From positions 1-64,000 of the forward strand of contig JAKISR010000002.1 of assembly GCA_021648465.1 (NCBI GenBank): a DNA stretch of 64,000 bases. Reading direction: 5' to 3'. A program made the position numbers and the translations under genes. The DNA comes from Sulfurimonas sp. Its GTDB lineage: Bacteria; Campylobacterota; Campylobacteria; Campylobacterales; Sulfurimonadaceae. Shown one piece after another: positions 1 through 8,630 of this stretch (positions are counted from its first letter, which is position 1; each line of letters begins with the position of its first letter). The notes beneath the pieces were generated by a model. It saw only the letters and a list, made by a program, of their open reading frames with translations, was not told where the DNA came from and made no database searches.

Positions 1-313
1 GCATTTGAACAGTAGAAAGCAATGCATCAATCCCGCTTAAAGCAGAAGCGCTCATAGGTACACCAATAATTGGCTTAACAGTTTTAGAAGAAAGTACTCC
101 AGCTAAATGAGCAGCCATTCCAGCAGCAGCAATAAATACTTGTGCACCCTTTGCTTCAGCTTCTTGGATATAAGTTGCTGTTCTCTCTGGTGAACGGTGT
201 GCTGATGAGATAATCATTTCATAATTAATACCAAATGCTTCAAGTTTATCTGAACACGATTTCATCACCTCATAATCACTCTTAGAACCCATTACAATCG
301 ACACAAATTTCAT
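1..313 (-). CDS. purE: PurE, N5-carboxyaminoimidazole ribonucleotide mutase (partial)
   Basis: Class I PurE moves the carboxylate of N5-CAIR to give CAIR in purine biosynthesis. The first 104 codons are present and the 3' end lies beyond the window edge. Visible family features are the N-terminal VSIVMGSKSDYEVM nucleotide-binding loop, the SAHRSPERT motif holding the catalytic histidine, and the AGMAAHLAG and GVPMSA segments. The ATG at 311-313 is preceded by GGAG (revcomp of 320-323). The neighbouring upstream gene is on the same strand but separated by 76 bp. Confidence 0.95.
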   Translation of the reverse strand, partial: MKFVSIVMGSKSDYEVMKSCSDKLEAFGINYEMIISSAHRSPERTATYIQEAEAKGAQVFIAAAGMAAHLAGVLSSKTVKPIIGVPMSASALSGIDALLSTVQM

Positions 314-389
314 TAAAATCTCCATATATTTTATTTTTGAAATTATATCTAATTTTTAGAATCAAGTTCAAAATGACAAACCGTATGAA

Positions 390-1661
390 TCAGCCGAAAT
401 TTACTGGCACTCTTAAAAAAGTATATGGTGGCATATGAATTGGTAAAGTTATTGGGTTTAAATTTCCACTGTGTACTGACTCAAGTATTTTTTTATTTTT
501 GCATAAAAGTTGCTTTAATTTTAAATAAAATTTTCCATCACGCTCATAAATTGAGCCTATTTCATTGTCAATTAATTCTATCTTGCTTTGAAGTGGCGCA
601 TGAATTTCAAGTTCATCTCCAGGTAGTATTTTATATTTACATAAAAAATGTGTACCATCAATATCTACTTGAGCGCTAACCTGATGGGTACCTAGTTGCA
701 TACTAAAGTCTAAACTTTGCGTATCATTTTTTTCAAATGGGCGGGAGACTAAATAAGCATCTGTATAACCACGATTTTGCAAAGATTCAAGTTCATATTG
801 ATATTTTTCATTATCTATCTTGTCTTCATAATAATCGTCTATTACCATTTTGTAAGCTTTTGCTGTTGTTGCAGCATAATAAGCAGTTTTAGTCCTACCT
901 TCAATTTTTACACTATCAACTACACCACTATCAAGAATCTCTTTCATATGTGAAGCAAGATTAAGATCCTTTGCGTTCATTATGTAAGTTCCAACACCCT
1001 CATCTTCTTCAAGCCTAAAAAGTGTACCTGTTTCAGGATTTGCAGCATACATTTCATATTCAAATCTACAATCATTTGCACAACTTCCACGATTTGCAAC
1101 ACGACCACTTTGAAGTGTTGAGATTAAACAACGTCCACTATACGCAAAACACATAGAGCCATGAACAAACACTTCAAGTTCCAAATCTGGCAACTCTTTT
1201 TTTATAGCTACTAAGTCTTTAAGAGAGATTTCTCGTGCTGTAATAATACGAGTAGCACCCATATCGTAGTAAACTTGTGCATCTAAAACATTCATAACAT
1301 TTGCTTGGGTTGAGAGATGTAACGGTATGTCAGGGACTAGTTCACTACATAACTTAAGCACACCAGGAGTTGCTACAATAAAAGCATCTGGTTTTAACTT
1401 TGCCATTGTAATTATATGTTTTTTAAGAAGATTTATTTGAGAATTAAAAGGAAACCCATTGATGGTTACATAAACTTTTTTACCACGAGCGTGTGCATAT
1501 TCTATCCCCTCGCCAAACTCTTCAATTGAAAATTCTTTGCCAGAACGGATACGAAGTGAAAAATGGGAAACTCCACCATAAACAGCATCCGCACCAAAAC
1601 TAAATGCAATTTTTAATTTCTCAAGCGTACCCGCAGGAGAGAGTAGTTCTACTTTTTGCAA
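390..1661 (-). CDS. Peptidase U32 family protein (TrhP/RlhA-like)
   Basis: This 423-residue protein belongs to the U32 'collagenase-like' family, whose studied bacterial members act in RNA hydroxylation (TrhP, RlhA) rather than in collagen cleavage. It opens with the typical ELLSPAG and FGADAVYGG segments and contains the U32 signature EVFVHGSMCFAYSGRCLIS near residue 160, followed by the Cys-rich NRGSCANDCR, where conserved cysteines could bind a cofactor. The only start consistent with the N-terminus is TTG at 1659-1661, directly after the cheZ stop (TAATTG), with GGAAG in the end of cheZ as ribosome site. It is therefore probably translationally coupled to cheZ. The exact substrate cannot be read from sequence. 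Confidence 0.85.
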   Translation of the reverse strand: MQKVELLSPAGTLEKLKIAFSFGADAVYGGVSHFSLRIRSGKEFSIEEFGEGIEYAHARGKKVYVTINGFPFNSQINLLKKHIITMAKLKPDAFIVATPGVLKLCSELVPDIPLHLSTQANVMNVLDAQVYYDMGATRIITAREISLKDLVAIKKELPDLELEVFVHGSMCFAYSGRCLISTLQSGRVANRGSCANDCRFEYEMYAANPETGTLFRLEEDEGVGTYIMNAKDLNLASHMKEILDSGVVDSVKIEGRTKTAYYAATTAKAYKMVIDDYYEDKIDNEKYQYELESLQNRGYTDAYLVSRPFEKNDTQSLDFSMQLGTHQVSAQVDIDGTHFLCKYKILPGDELEIHAPLQSKIELIDNEIGSIYERDGKFYLKLKQLLCKNKKILESVHSGNLNPITLPIHMPPYTFLRVPVNFG

Positions 1662-2339
1662 TTAACTTCCAAATTGTTCTAAGAGTGCTTCAATATCATC
1701 AGTTGAAGCTATATCATTATGCTTATCTCCAACAATATGTTGAGCAGATGATACACGCTTATCATCATCTATTTTACCCTCAAAAAGTGTGTTCATATAT
1801 TTTGAAAGTGCTCTCATTACATTTATAACACGCTCTATCTTTTGACGATGGATATCTTGATATTGCATAATATCCATAACGCTCATGATAGAATCACCAC
1901 TATTTTGTAAAATCTCAAGTGTACTATTTGCGCTATCTAAGGCTTCTTTATTTTGCTCTAAAGAAGCTTTAAAAGCTTCAACATCGGGAAATTTTGTAGA
2001 GAGCTTTTTAAAGAGTTCAATATTTGCACTAAATACATCTATAGATTTTTGTACATTTTGCTCTTTTTCCATTAAATCATTACTTATTTTTTCTATAATA
2101 TCAAATATTTCACTAGCTTTTTCTTCACTCTCTTTTGTTACATCATCAAGCTGGTGAACCATTTTATTTTCTTCAGTAGCGGGGAGTGGCCAATGATGAG
2201 ATGTATCATCACTATAACCTTTAGGAGAACTATCATCAGCTATTTCTTCAATTTCCTCAATCTCATCTTTAGCAGTTTCATCTATATCGATATCTTCAAT
2301 ATCTCCGCTCATCAATGCATCTAATTCTTCTTGAGTCAT
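1662..2339 (-). CDS. cheZ: CheZ, chemotaxis phosphatase (Campylobacterota type)
   Basis: Predicted CheY-P phosphatase of 225 residues. The N-terminus MTQEELDALMSGD resembles FliM/FliN-type starts, then there is an acidic linker (residues 14-50), a long helical segment, and the catalytic-helix motif MQYQDIHRQKIERV near residue 158, in which Asp and the Gln four residues later match the catalytic pair of E. coli CheZ. The C-terminal tail DDIEALLEQFGS resembles the CheY-binding tail of CheZ. It resembles the divergent CheZ known from Helicobacter (family knowledge). It is followed with no gap by the U32 gene. A second shorter protein with the same catalytic motif is at 47462-47851. Confidence 0.85.
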   Translation of the reverse strand: MTQEELDALMSGDIEDIDIDETAKDEIEEIEEIADDSSPKGYSDDTSHHWPLPATEENKMVHQLDDVTKESEEKASEIFDIIEKISNDLMEKEQNVQKSIDVFSANIELFKKLSTKFPDVEAFKASLEQNKEALDSANSTLEILQNSGDSIMSVMDIMQYQDIHRQKIERVINVMRALSKYMNTLFEGKIDDDKRVSSAQHIVGDKHNDIASTDDIEALLEQFGS

Positions 2340-2372
2340 AAAATTTCCCTAGCATAATTTAATTATTAACAC

Positions 2373-2378
2373 TATAAT
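2373..2378 (+). promoter_or_regulatory. Predicted -10 box upstream of the PHP phosphatase gene
   Basis: A consensus TATAAT lies 27 bp before the ATG at 2406, in the 66-bp divergent spacer shared with cheZ. No convincing -35 is seen, which is usual for Campylobacterota promoters. Confidence 0.5.
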
Positions 2379-2405
2379 AGCATAAATAAAATAAAAGTCA
2401 CTAAA

Positions 2406-3185
2406 ATGAAAGTAGATTTACATAATCATACAACTCTTTGTAATCACGCTACGGGAACCATTGATAAATATATCCAAAAAGCTATAAAAAATGGTGTGAA
2501 ATATTACGGTTTTTCAGATCACGCACCTATGGATTTTGAGCCTCAATATCGTATGAATTTTGAGCAAATGAAAGAGTATGAAGATGATATCAAACAAGCA
2601 AAAAAAAGATATAAAAATGAGTGTGAAATCTTACTTGGATATGAAGTAGATTATCTTAAGGGACATATTGATGAGCGTGTTTTAAACGCTGATGTAGATT
2701 ATCTAATTGGTTCAGTTCACTTTATAGATAAATGGGGTTTTGATAATCCTGAATTTATTGGAAAATATGCTTACAAAGATATAGATGAGATTTGGCAAGA
2801 ATATTTTGATACTATTGAAGAGATGGCATCAACAAAACTTTTTGATATCGTTGGACACATAGATTTAATAAAAATTTTTAAATTTATGCCAAAAAAAGAT
2901 ATCTCTTTGCTCGCCGCTAAAGCATTAAAAGCTATTAAAAAAGCTGGTATGGTGATGGAGCTAAATAGTGCAGGATTTAGAAAACCAATAGGTGAGGCTT
3001 ATCCCTCTTTAGATATTTTAAAAGAAGCATATAAACTAGGAATTGAGATAACATTTGGATCAGATGCACATGCTCTAGAACAAGTTTGTCAAAATTATGA
3101 CAAAATACTAAATATGGCAAAAAATGTTGGTTATACTAAATGTGTTATATTTAAAAAAAGAAAAAAGGTTTTTATAGATATTTAA
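2406..3185 (+). CDS. Histidinol-phosphatase, PHP family (HisJ-type)
   Basis: A 259-residue PHP-domain phosphoesterase, most like HisJ/HisK histidinol-phosphatases that convert histidinol phosphate to histidinol. Metal-ligand motifs are visible in order: MKVDLHNHT at the start, GFSDHAP near residue 37, GYEVDYL near 83, GSVHF near 102, VGHIDLI near 150, ELNSAGFRKP near 180 and FGSDAHAL near 220. Length fits the family. It is transcribed alone, divergent from cheZ, and trxA follows after 95 bp with its own promoter. A different PHP substrate cannot be excluded since no his gene is adjacent. Confidence 0.85.
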   Translation: MKVDLHNHTTLCNHATGTIDKYIQKAIKNGVKYYGFSDHAPMDFEPQYRMNFEQMKEYEDDIKQAKKRYKNECEILLGYEVDYLKGHIDERVLNADVDYLIGSVHFIDKWGFDNPEFIGKYAYKDIDEIWQEYFDTIEEMASTKLFDIVGHIDLIKIFKFMPKKDISLLAAKALKAIKKAGMVMELNSAGFRKPIGEAYPSLDILKEAYKLGIEITFGSDAHALEQVCQNYDKILNMAKNVGYTKCVIFKKRKKVFIDI

Positions 3186-3237
3186 GATAATATTGCAAAT
3201 TACTCAATAATATAATATCCCGTTTATCTTTTATGTG

Positions 3238-3243
3238 TATAAT
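3238..3243 (+). promoter_or_regulatory. Predicted -10 box of trxA
   Basis: TATAAT preceded by TGTG sits 37 bp before the trxA ATG at 3281; AAAGGA just before the start is the ribosome site. No strong -35 is visible. Confidence 0.5.
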
Positions 3244-3280
3244 TCTTCATTAAGTAATTAAATATCACAAAGGAAAAATA

Positions 3281-3601
3281 ATGGGAAAATATATTGAATT
3301 AACTAGTTCTGATTTTGAAGCTACACTTTCTGAGGGTGTATCTCTGGTGGATTTTTGGGCTCCATGGTGTGGGCCTTGTCGTATGATTGCTCCAGTAATC
3401 GAAGAATTAGCTGAAGATTTTGATGGAAAAGCAAAAATTTGTAAAGTAAACACTGATGAAGAACAAGATATTGCTGTGAAATTTGGTATTCGTTCAATTC
3501 CAACTATTATGTTTTTTAAAGACGGTGAAATGGTTGATCAAGTAGTTGGAGCTCAATCTAAAGCTGCTTTAACAGAAAAAATCGACGCTCTTTTAGCGTA
3601 A
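3281..3601 (+). CDS. trxA: Thioredoxin TrxA
   Basis: Small cytoplasmic dithiol reductant of 106 residues with the standard active site WAPWCGPC near residue 30 and the cis-proline loop SIPTIMFFKDGE near residue 75. Length and motifs are those of classical thioredoxin 1. Its reductase TrxB lies 850 bp downstream on the same strand, with a membrane-anchored thioredoxin-like protein in between, so the three probably form a redox unit. Confidence 0.97.
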   Translation: MGKYIELTSSDFEATLSEGVSLVDFWAPWCGPCRMIAPVIEELAEDFDGKAKICKVNTDEEQDIAVKFGIRSIPTIMFFKDGEMVDQVVGAQSKAALTEKIDALLA

Positions 3602-3619
3602 TTTAAACAAAGAGATTTA

Positions 3620-4111
3620 GTGCAAAAGAGAAAAAGGGGCAAAAGCCTCTTATCCCTTTCCACACTTTTTGCTTCTTTTTTTGGTACAGCATTAATTGCC
3701 ATAGCATTTGCTTACTTCAATTACAAATTTTCCGAGTATCAGTTTATTGACTTTAAAAAATGGGTTTTTTATGAGAAAAGTGATGTTTTTATACCTAAAG
3801 AAGATAAATATATTGTAGTATTTTACAGTTCTCGTGAAAAAAACACTCAAAAACTTTTAGCAAAAATTGACTTAAATATCCCAATTATTGCAATAGATTA
3901 CTATAATACTGTAATTGCTAACTCAAAAACGACAACCTTTTTAAGAAGTGGAACAAAAAATTCACTAAACTTTATTCAAAGATTTAATATATACGAATCT
4001 CCATCTATATTTTTTATAAAAAAATCTAAAGATACTCTTTATAAACAAGATAGTATGATACGCAAACTAGATAATTTAGATGAATTATCTAAGAATATAA
4101 AGTTATTATAA
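3620..4111 (+). CDS. Membrane-anchored thioredoxin-like protein lacking CxxC
   Basis: A 163-residue protein of no family I recognise. It starts with a basic segment and one membrane helix (about residues 13-35), followed by a domain that looks like a thioredoxin fold: a beta strand KYIVVFYSSREKN where the active-site CxxC would be, and a loop ESPSIFFIKK resembling the cis-proline strand of TrxA. No cysteine is visible at the active-site position, so disulphide chemistry is unlikely and a structural or binding role is inferred. The start is GTG at 3620, 18 bp after the trxA stop. Its last 19 codons are duplicated downstream at 4183-4241. Confidence 0.6.
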   Translation: MQKRKRGKSLLSLSTLFASFFGTALIAIAFAYFNYKFSEYQFIDFKKWVFYEKSDVFIPKEDKYIVVFYSSREKNTQKLLAKIDLNIPIIAIDYYNTVIANSKTTTFLRSGTKNSLNFIQRFNIYESPSIFFIKKSKDTLYKQDSMIRKLDNLDELSKNIKLL

Positions 4112-4177
4112 TTCTAGCTTTAGTGACCACAGCGGTCCAAGCGCAATAAAGGAACTTGTTTCTTTATGGGAATAAAA
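4055..4177 (+). repeat. Direct repeat, uninterrupted copy
   Basis: This 123-bp stretch covers the 3' end of the thioredoxin-like gene and the following spacer. It recurs at 4183-4432: 4055-4113 matches 4183-4241, and 4116-4177 matches 4371-4432 with two mismatches. It contains the hairpin-forming ATAAAGGAACTTGTTTCTTTAT, which could act as a weak terminator or RNA stem in both copies. Confidence 0.85.
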
Positions 4178-4182
4178 ATATA

Positions 4183-4432
4183 ATGATACGCAAACTAGAT
4201 AATTTAGATGAATTATCTAAGAATATAAAGTTATTATAATTGAACTCTCTGAACAATTGCCAGTAGATTCCAAGTCAAGCTTGGAATGACGGAGCTAGCG
4301 TCACCCTAAACTTGCTTTAGGGTCTAGTTCATATTTAATCAGAGAGTTCAATTCTAGCTCTAATGAGCTTAGCTTTAGTGAGTACAGCGGTCCAAGCGCA
4401 ATAAAGGAACTTGTTTCTTTATGGGAATAAAA
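4183..4432 (+). repeat. Direct repeat, second copy interrupted by a TIR element
   Basis: Second copy of the 4055-4177 segment. It is split after position 4239 by a 112-bp inverted-repeat element and also carries about 15 extra bases (4356-4370) that look like a small internal duplication. Together with the first copy it fills the 336-bp gap between the thioredoxin-like gene and trxB; no coding sequence is supported here. Confidence 0.85.
4240..4351. mobile_element. Small TIR (MITE-like) element, copy 1
   Basis: A 112-bp non-coding element bounded by perfect 13-bp inverted repeats TTGAACTCTCTGA / TCAGAGAGTTCAA. Its core runs from TAGATTC to GGGTCTA and holds two palindromes: ATTCCAAG with CTTGGAAT, and CCCTAAA with TTTAGGG. 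The intact copy at 4055-4177 shows the empty site TTATAATTCTAG. The filled site is consistent with an AATT or AT duplication, or with none, because the ends are palindromic. A related element is at 32178-32265. No transposase is encoded. Confidence 0.75.
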
Positions 4433-4447
4433 CATTAAGGATATAAA

Positions 4448-5392
4448 ATGGCAATTTTAGACTGTGCAATTATTGGTGGTGGTCCTGCTGGACTTACAGC
4501 TGGACTCTACACTACCCGTGGTGGATTAGAGAATGTAATTATGTTTGAAAAAGGTATGCCTGGTGGGCAAATAATGAACTCATCAGAGATAGAAAATTAC
4601 CCTGGAGTTACTGGAGAAATTAGTGGAATGGATCTTATGACTCCCTGGCCAGCACAGTGTCAAAAATTTGGTCTTATTCATGAGATGGTAAATATTCTCC
4701 GCATTAGTAAAACAGATGATTTATTTACAATACACAAAGAAGATGGTTCTACTGTTGATGCTCATAGTGTTATCATAGGTACTGGTTCATCTCCTCGTCG
4801 TGCTGGTTTTGCTGGTGAAGATGAATTTTTTGGTCGCGGTGTAAGCACATGTGCTACTTGTGATGGATTTTTCTATAAAGGTAAAGAAGTTGCGGTAATT
4901 GGTGGTGGCGATACTGCCCTAGAAGAAGCGTTACATCTTGCAAAAATATGCTCAAAAGTTTATATTATTCATAGGCGTGACACTTTTCGTTCAGCTCCAA
5001 ATACCATTGAGCGTATCAAAAAAACTGAAAATATTGAGCTTATTTTAAATAGTGTTCCCGATGAAGTATATGGCGATAATATGGGGGTCACTGGTATAAA
5101 AGTTAAAGATAACAATGGGGATATTCGCGATATTAAAGTGCCTGGTGTTTTTACTTTTGTTGGAAATGATGTAAACAATCAAGTGCTTCTTCAGGAAGAC
5201 GGCTCTTTTCTTTGTGATATGAATGAGGCTGGACAAGTTATAGTAGATATAAGTATGAAAACTTCAGTTGCTGGATTATATGCAACTGGAGATATGCGTA
5301 TAGAAGCGCCTAAACAAGTAGTAAGTGCTGCTGGAGATGGAGCTGTTGCTGCACTTAGAGTTATTAGTTATGTTGATGAGTTATTAAATTAA
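4448..5392 (+). CDS. trxB: Thioredoxin reductase TrxB
   Basis: FAD- and NADPH-dependent reductase of thioredoxin, 314 residues. Visible are the FAD-binding IIGGGPAGLTAGLY at the N-terminus, the redox-active STCATCDGFF near residue 137, the NADPH-binding VIGGGDTALEEA near 157, and the FAD-binding ATGDMR near the C-terminus. AAGGAT precedes the ATG. dapB starts 12 bp downstream and is probably cotranscribed. Confidence 0.95.
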   Translation: MAILDCAIIGGGPAGLTAGLYTTRGGLENVIMFEKGMPGGQIMNSSEIENYPGVTGEISGMDLMTPWPAQCQKFGLIHEMVNILRISKTDDLFTIHKEDGSTVDAHSVIIGTGSSPRRAGFAGEDEFFGRGVSTCATCDGFFYKGKEVAVIGGGDTALEEALHLAKICSKVYIIHRRDTFRSAPNTIERIKKTENIELILNSVPDEVYGDNMGVTGIKVKDNNGDIRDIKVPGVFTFVGNDVNNQVLLQEDGSFLCDMNEAGQVIVDISMKTSVAGLYATGDMRIEAPKQVVSAAGDGAVAALRVISYVDELLN

Positions 5393-5404
5393 AGGAAAAT
5401 ATTT

Positions 5405-6172
5405 ATGGTAAGAGTTGGTGTATTTGGTGCAAATGGAAGAGTTGGTAAACTTATAATTGATGACTTATTAGATACAAAAGATATAAGCCTGAGTTCAGTA
5501 TTTGTTAGAAACAAACTTAACTTCTCAATTGACCCCTCTATATTGGTTACTACTGATTTAAAAACTTTTCTCAATGGATGCGATATAGTTATAGACTTTT
5601 CACTTCCTGAGGCTTGTGAAGCACTTTTAGAAGCAGTTATGCTCACTCCTAAACCATTAGTTATTGGTACTACTGGTCTTAGTTTACATCAACTAAATTT
5701 GCTTAAACAAGCAAGTGAAAAAATGCCTGTGCTTTATGCTACAAACATGTCTTTAGGTGTAGCACTCTTAAATAACTTAGTATATCAAGCTGCTGCTACA
5801 TTAGATGGTTTTGATATTGAGATAGTAGAGATGCACCATAAGCATAAAAAAGATGCTCCAAGTGGAACTGCCCTTACTCTTGGCGAATCTGCTGCAAAAG
5901 CAAGAGGGTTAGACTTAAACAAAGTAAGAATTAGTGGTCGCGATGGAAATATTGGGGAGAGAACTGAAGATGAAATCTCTGTAATGGCTCTGCGAGGTGG
6001 AGATATAGTTGGTCGCCATACTGTTGGATTTTATAATGATGGTGAATTTATAGAACTTAACCATACTGCAACTAGCAGAAACACATTTTCTAAAGGCGCA
6101 ATTCGTGCAGCTTCATGGCTTAGAAATAAAAAAGCTGGTCTGTATTCAATTAGTGACTGCTTAGAGCTCTAA
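5405..6172 (+). CDS. dapB: 4-hydroxy-tetrahydrodipicolinate reductase DapB
   Basis: Reductase of the lysine and diaminopimelate pathway, 255 residues. It shows the nucleotide-binding GVFGANGRVGK at the N-terminus, VIGTTG near residue 87, the signature EIVEMHHKHKKDAPSGTAL (residues about 139-157) with catalytic His and Lys, and RGGDIVGRHTV. It is coupled to trxB by a 12-bp gap and converges on pflA, whose stop is 6 bp away. Confidence 0.95.
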   Translation: MVRVGVFGANGRVGKLIIDDLLDTKDISLSSVFVRNKLNFSIDPSILVTTDLKTFLNGCDIVIDFSLPEACEALLEAVMLTPKPLVIGTTGLSLHQLNLLKQASEKMPVLYATNMSLGVALLNNLVYQAAATLDGFDIEIVEMHHKHKKDAPSGTALTLGESAAKARGLDLNKVRISGRDGNIGERTEDEISVMALRGGDIVGRHTVGFYNDGEFIELNHTATSRNTFSKGAIRAASWLRNKKAGLYSISDCLEL

Positions 6173-6178
6173 AATCCC

Positions 6179-8545
6179 TTACTGAGACATACTCTTAGCA
6201 CTGCGAGCTAACTCTGCCCAAGCAGATGCTGGGTCTAATTTTATAACTTCGTCATAAGCTTTTATTGCATCGCTATCACGCCATAATTTTGTATATACAC
6301 TTCCAAGTAAATATTGTTGTCTTGCTTTATCTTTTGTCTTTAGTTCTACGCTGTTTAAAGATTCTATTACATCGAGTGCTTTATTAAAGTCTTTTATATC
6401 AATATATGCTCCATATAGTGTAAACTCAACATAAGGACTTTGAGCATAAGAGTTTGATTTTTCTTGAATTTCCATAACATATTTGGCATATTTAATTATT
6501 ATTGTATTGTCTTTTTTGGAACTTCCTACACCCATTACAGCAATATAACGCTCTATGTCATTATAAACAATTCCAAAAACTTTTTGTAATTTTACTATTG
6601 CACTTAACATATTATCATCTTGCTCTAGTCTTTGATATGTATCAAACATATATCTATGCACATCTAAATATTTTGAATTTTCTTCATCTTGTATAAGTGC
6701 TATCAACTCTTTAGAGGCATCTACAACATCACTGTAATTACCAGTAGCAAAATCTATTTTTATATATCTATACAACCATTTTTTTTTAAAGTCGAGATTA
6801 TTACTTTTTATATTTTTACTAGCTGTACGCTTAGCTAGCACATAATCTGCACCTTTCATAGCACAATGATATATACCATCATCCCATTCATCTGATAATA
6901 TTACATTGTATTTATCAGATATTGCTAAAACATCATTACACTTTTGATTTTGTAATGATTGTTTCATAAAACCAACAGCACTATTATAAATTATATCTTG
7001 TACATTTTGATATTTTGTATCATCAATTGATAAAAGTTCATCTTCAAAATTTAATACATCACGAAACATCTTGTTTTTTTCTAATAATTTAGCTTTTTCA
7101 TATATTGCTTTTTCACCAATTGTGTCATCTCCATAGATATCAATCAACTCATTAAATTGGGTAATTTTTACACTTAAATTATCATCATTTGTTTCAAAAA
7201 ATAGAGAATCTTTAGCTATAACTACTTCATCTTCATATGCACCATATTCAAACTTTTCTAAATACTCATTTAAAGCTTTTAGAGCATCTGTTTTAGCATC
7301 TGTTTTTGACAACCAAACACCTTTATCTCTTAGTAGTTTTTCTACATCATCATGATCTTTTTCTATATTATTTATCAATGACATAGCTATTGCAGCTGCA
7401 CTATTATACTCTTGTACTTCTGCAAACTGATACATAGTTTCTTTTGCCAATTCATACTCTTTAATAAAATAAGATGGTTTCACTTTAACAATTTTTTTGA
7501 TATACTCAGCAGCTTTTAATTTATCTCCAAAATTAATATAATATGTAGCTAATTTAAATGCAGCAGTAGTAGCTACATCTATATTTTGCGTCTCTTTTAG
7601 AGCTTTTTTGTAGTATTTAACTGCCTGGGTTAATGAACCTGATTCTGATTGCATATCACCCATATATATCAACCCCCATTTTGCATAAACAGAATCTGAA
7701 TGTTCATTTATTAATCTATCAAAAAAGTAATTTGCTGACGTGCTTTGAGCAAGTTTATAGTGCGCTTTTGCAGTTAGTGATAACACTTCAGCAATATTGT
7801 CGTTTGAAGAGTATTCTCTTAAAAATATTTTTGATAAATCAATAATCTCATCATACATCTCTAGCTTATTAGATGCTAAAATTTTATAGTGTGAAAATTC
7901 AGCTTTAAATAGCGTATCTGGATATTTATCCAATATATTGTCTATTTTTTCTAAGCATTGATTATATTTTTGTTTTTTATATAATTTTTTTACTTTAATA
8001 AATTCTTTAACATCTTGAACCTCTTTAATATATACCGGGTTACCTTTAATGTCTAATCCTCCAACAAAAGGGATCATGGTTTTGTCTAAAGTAAAGGGAA
8101 AATTTATGGTGTTGTGATTATATTTTTGTTTTTTAATATGTGGTAGTTCTTTATCGTAGCCAATTACCATCCAATGTTTAGATAGTTTTACATTTGCGTT
8201 GTATGTTGTATCATCTTGCGTTAAATTATATATAACAGGGATAAGTTTTATATTTTTAAATGGCTTAATTATTAAGAAAAAAGTTTCTTTTTTAATCTCT
8301 GTTTTAATCTCAAAAAAATCATTTTGAATTTTTTGAATTTTTTTAGTTGGTTTTGTTGAAAAAGCACATACTATACCTATAGTTTTATCAAAATCATCTG
8401 TCTGTTTTTGACATAAAAATTTATTTTTTTCTTTAATATGAAGAGTTGAATAGTTTTGGAAATTTTCTTTTGCACCACTAAGAGAGATCTCTAAAGCAAA
8501 AGAGTTTACTAAAAATAAAAAAAAGATTAAAAGAAATTTTATCAT
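6179..8545 (-). CDS. pflA: PflA-like flagellar motor accessory protein (TPR-rich)
   Basis: A 788-residue exported protein with a signal peptide (about residues 1-17, hydrophobic core LLIFFLFLVNSFA), a beta-rich N-terminal region and many TPR-type helical repeats from about residue 190 to the end (for example YAKWGLIYMGDMQSESGSLTQAVKYYKKA written in part). The length and the place directly behind nuoN match Campylobacter PflA, a periplasmic part of the flagellar motor disk structures (established knowledge). It lies 85 bp downstream of nuoN behind two hairpins, so it may be read from the nuo operon or its own promoter. Without alignment, another TPR protein is possible. Confidence 0.75.
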   Translation of the reverse strand: MIKFLLIFFLFLVNSFALEISLSGAKENFQNYSTLHIKEKNKFLCQKQTDDFDKTIGIVCAFSTKPTKKIQKIQNDFFEIKTEIKKETFFLIIKPFKNIKLIPVIYNLTQDDTTYNANVKLSKHWMVIGYDKELPHIKKQKYNHNTINFPFTLDKTMIPFVGGLDIKGNPVYIKEVQDVKEFIKVKKLYKKQKYNQCLEKIDNILDKYPDTLFKAEFSHYKILASNKLEMYDEIIDLSKIFLREYSSNDNIAEVLSLTAKAHYKLAQSTSANYFFDRLINEHSDSVYAKWGLIYMGDMQSESGSLTQAVKYYKKALKETQNIDVATTAAFKLATYYINFGDKLKAAEYIKKIVKVKPSYFIKEYELAKETMYQFAEVQEYNSAAAIAMSLINNIEKDHDDVEKLLRDKGVWLSKTDAKTDALKALNEYLEKFEYGAYEDEVVIAKDSLFFETNDDNLSVKITQFNELIDIYGDDTIGEKAIYEKAKLLEKNKMFRDVLNFEDELLSIDDTKYQNVQDIIYNSAVGFMKQSLQNQKCNDVLAISDKYNVILSDEWDDGIYHCAMKGADYVLAKRTASKNIKSNNLDFKKKWLYRYIKIDFATGNYSDVVDASKELIALIQDEENSKYLDVHRYMFDTYQRLEQDDNMLSAIVKLQKVFGIVYNDIERYIAVMGVGSSKKDNTIIIKYAKYVMEIQEKSNSYAQSPYVEFTLYGAYIDIKDFNKALDVIESLNSVELKTKDKARQQYLLGSVYTKLWRDSDAIKAYDEVIKLDPASAWAELARSAKSMSQ

Positions 8546-8571
8546 AAATTGGGTCCTATCAAGAGTATTTC

Positions 8572-8622
8572 CTACAGGTATTTACCCCTGTCACTATAAT
8601 GAATTTTTACCCATTATAGTGA
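8572..8622 (-). terminator. Inverted repeats between nuoN and pflA
   Basis: A perfect 11-bp stem TCACTATAATG / CATTATAGTGA (8591-8601 and 8612-8622) starts 8 bp after the nuoN stop. A second short stem ACAGG / CCTGT adjoins it at 8573-8591. Neither is followed by a U run on the minus strand, so this may be an RNA-stability or attenuator element rather than a strict terminator. Confidence 0.45.
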
Positions 8623-8630
8623 TTAAATAG

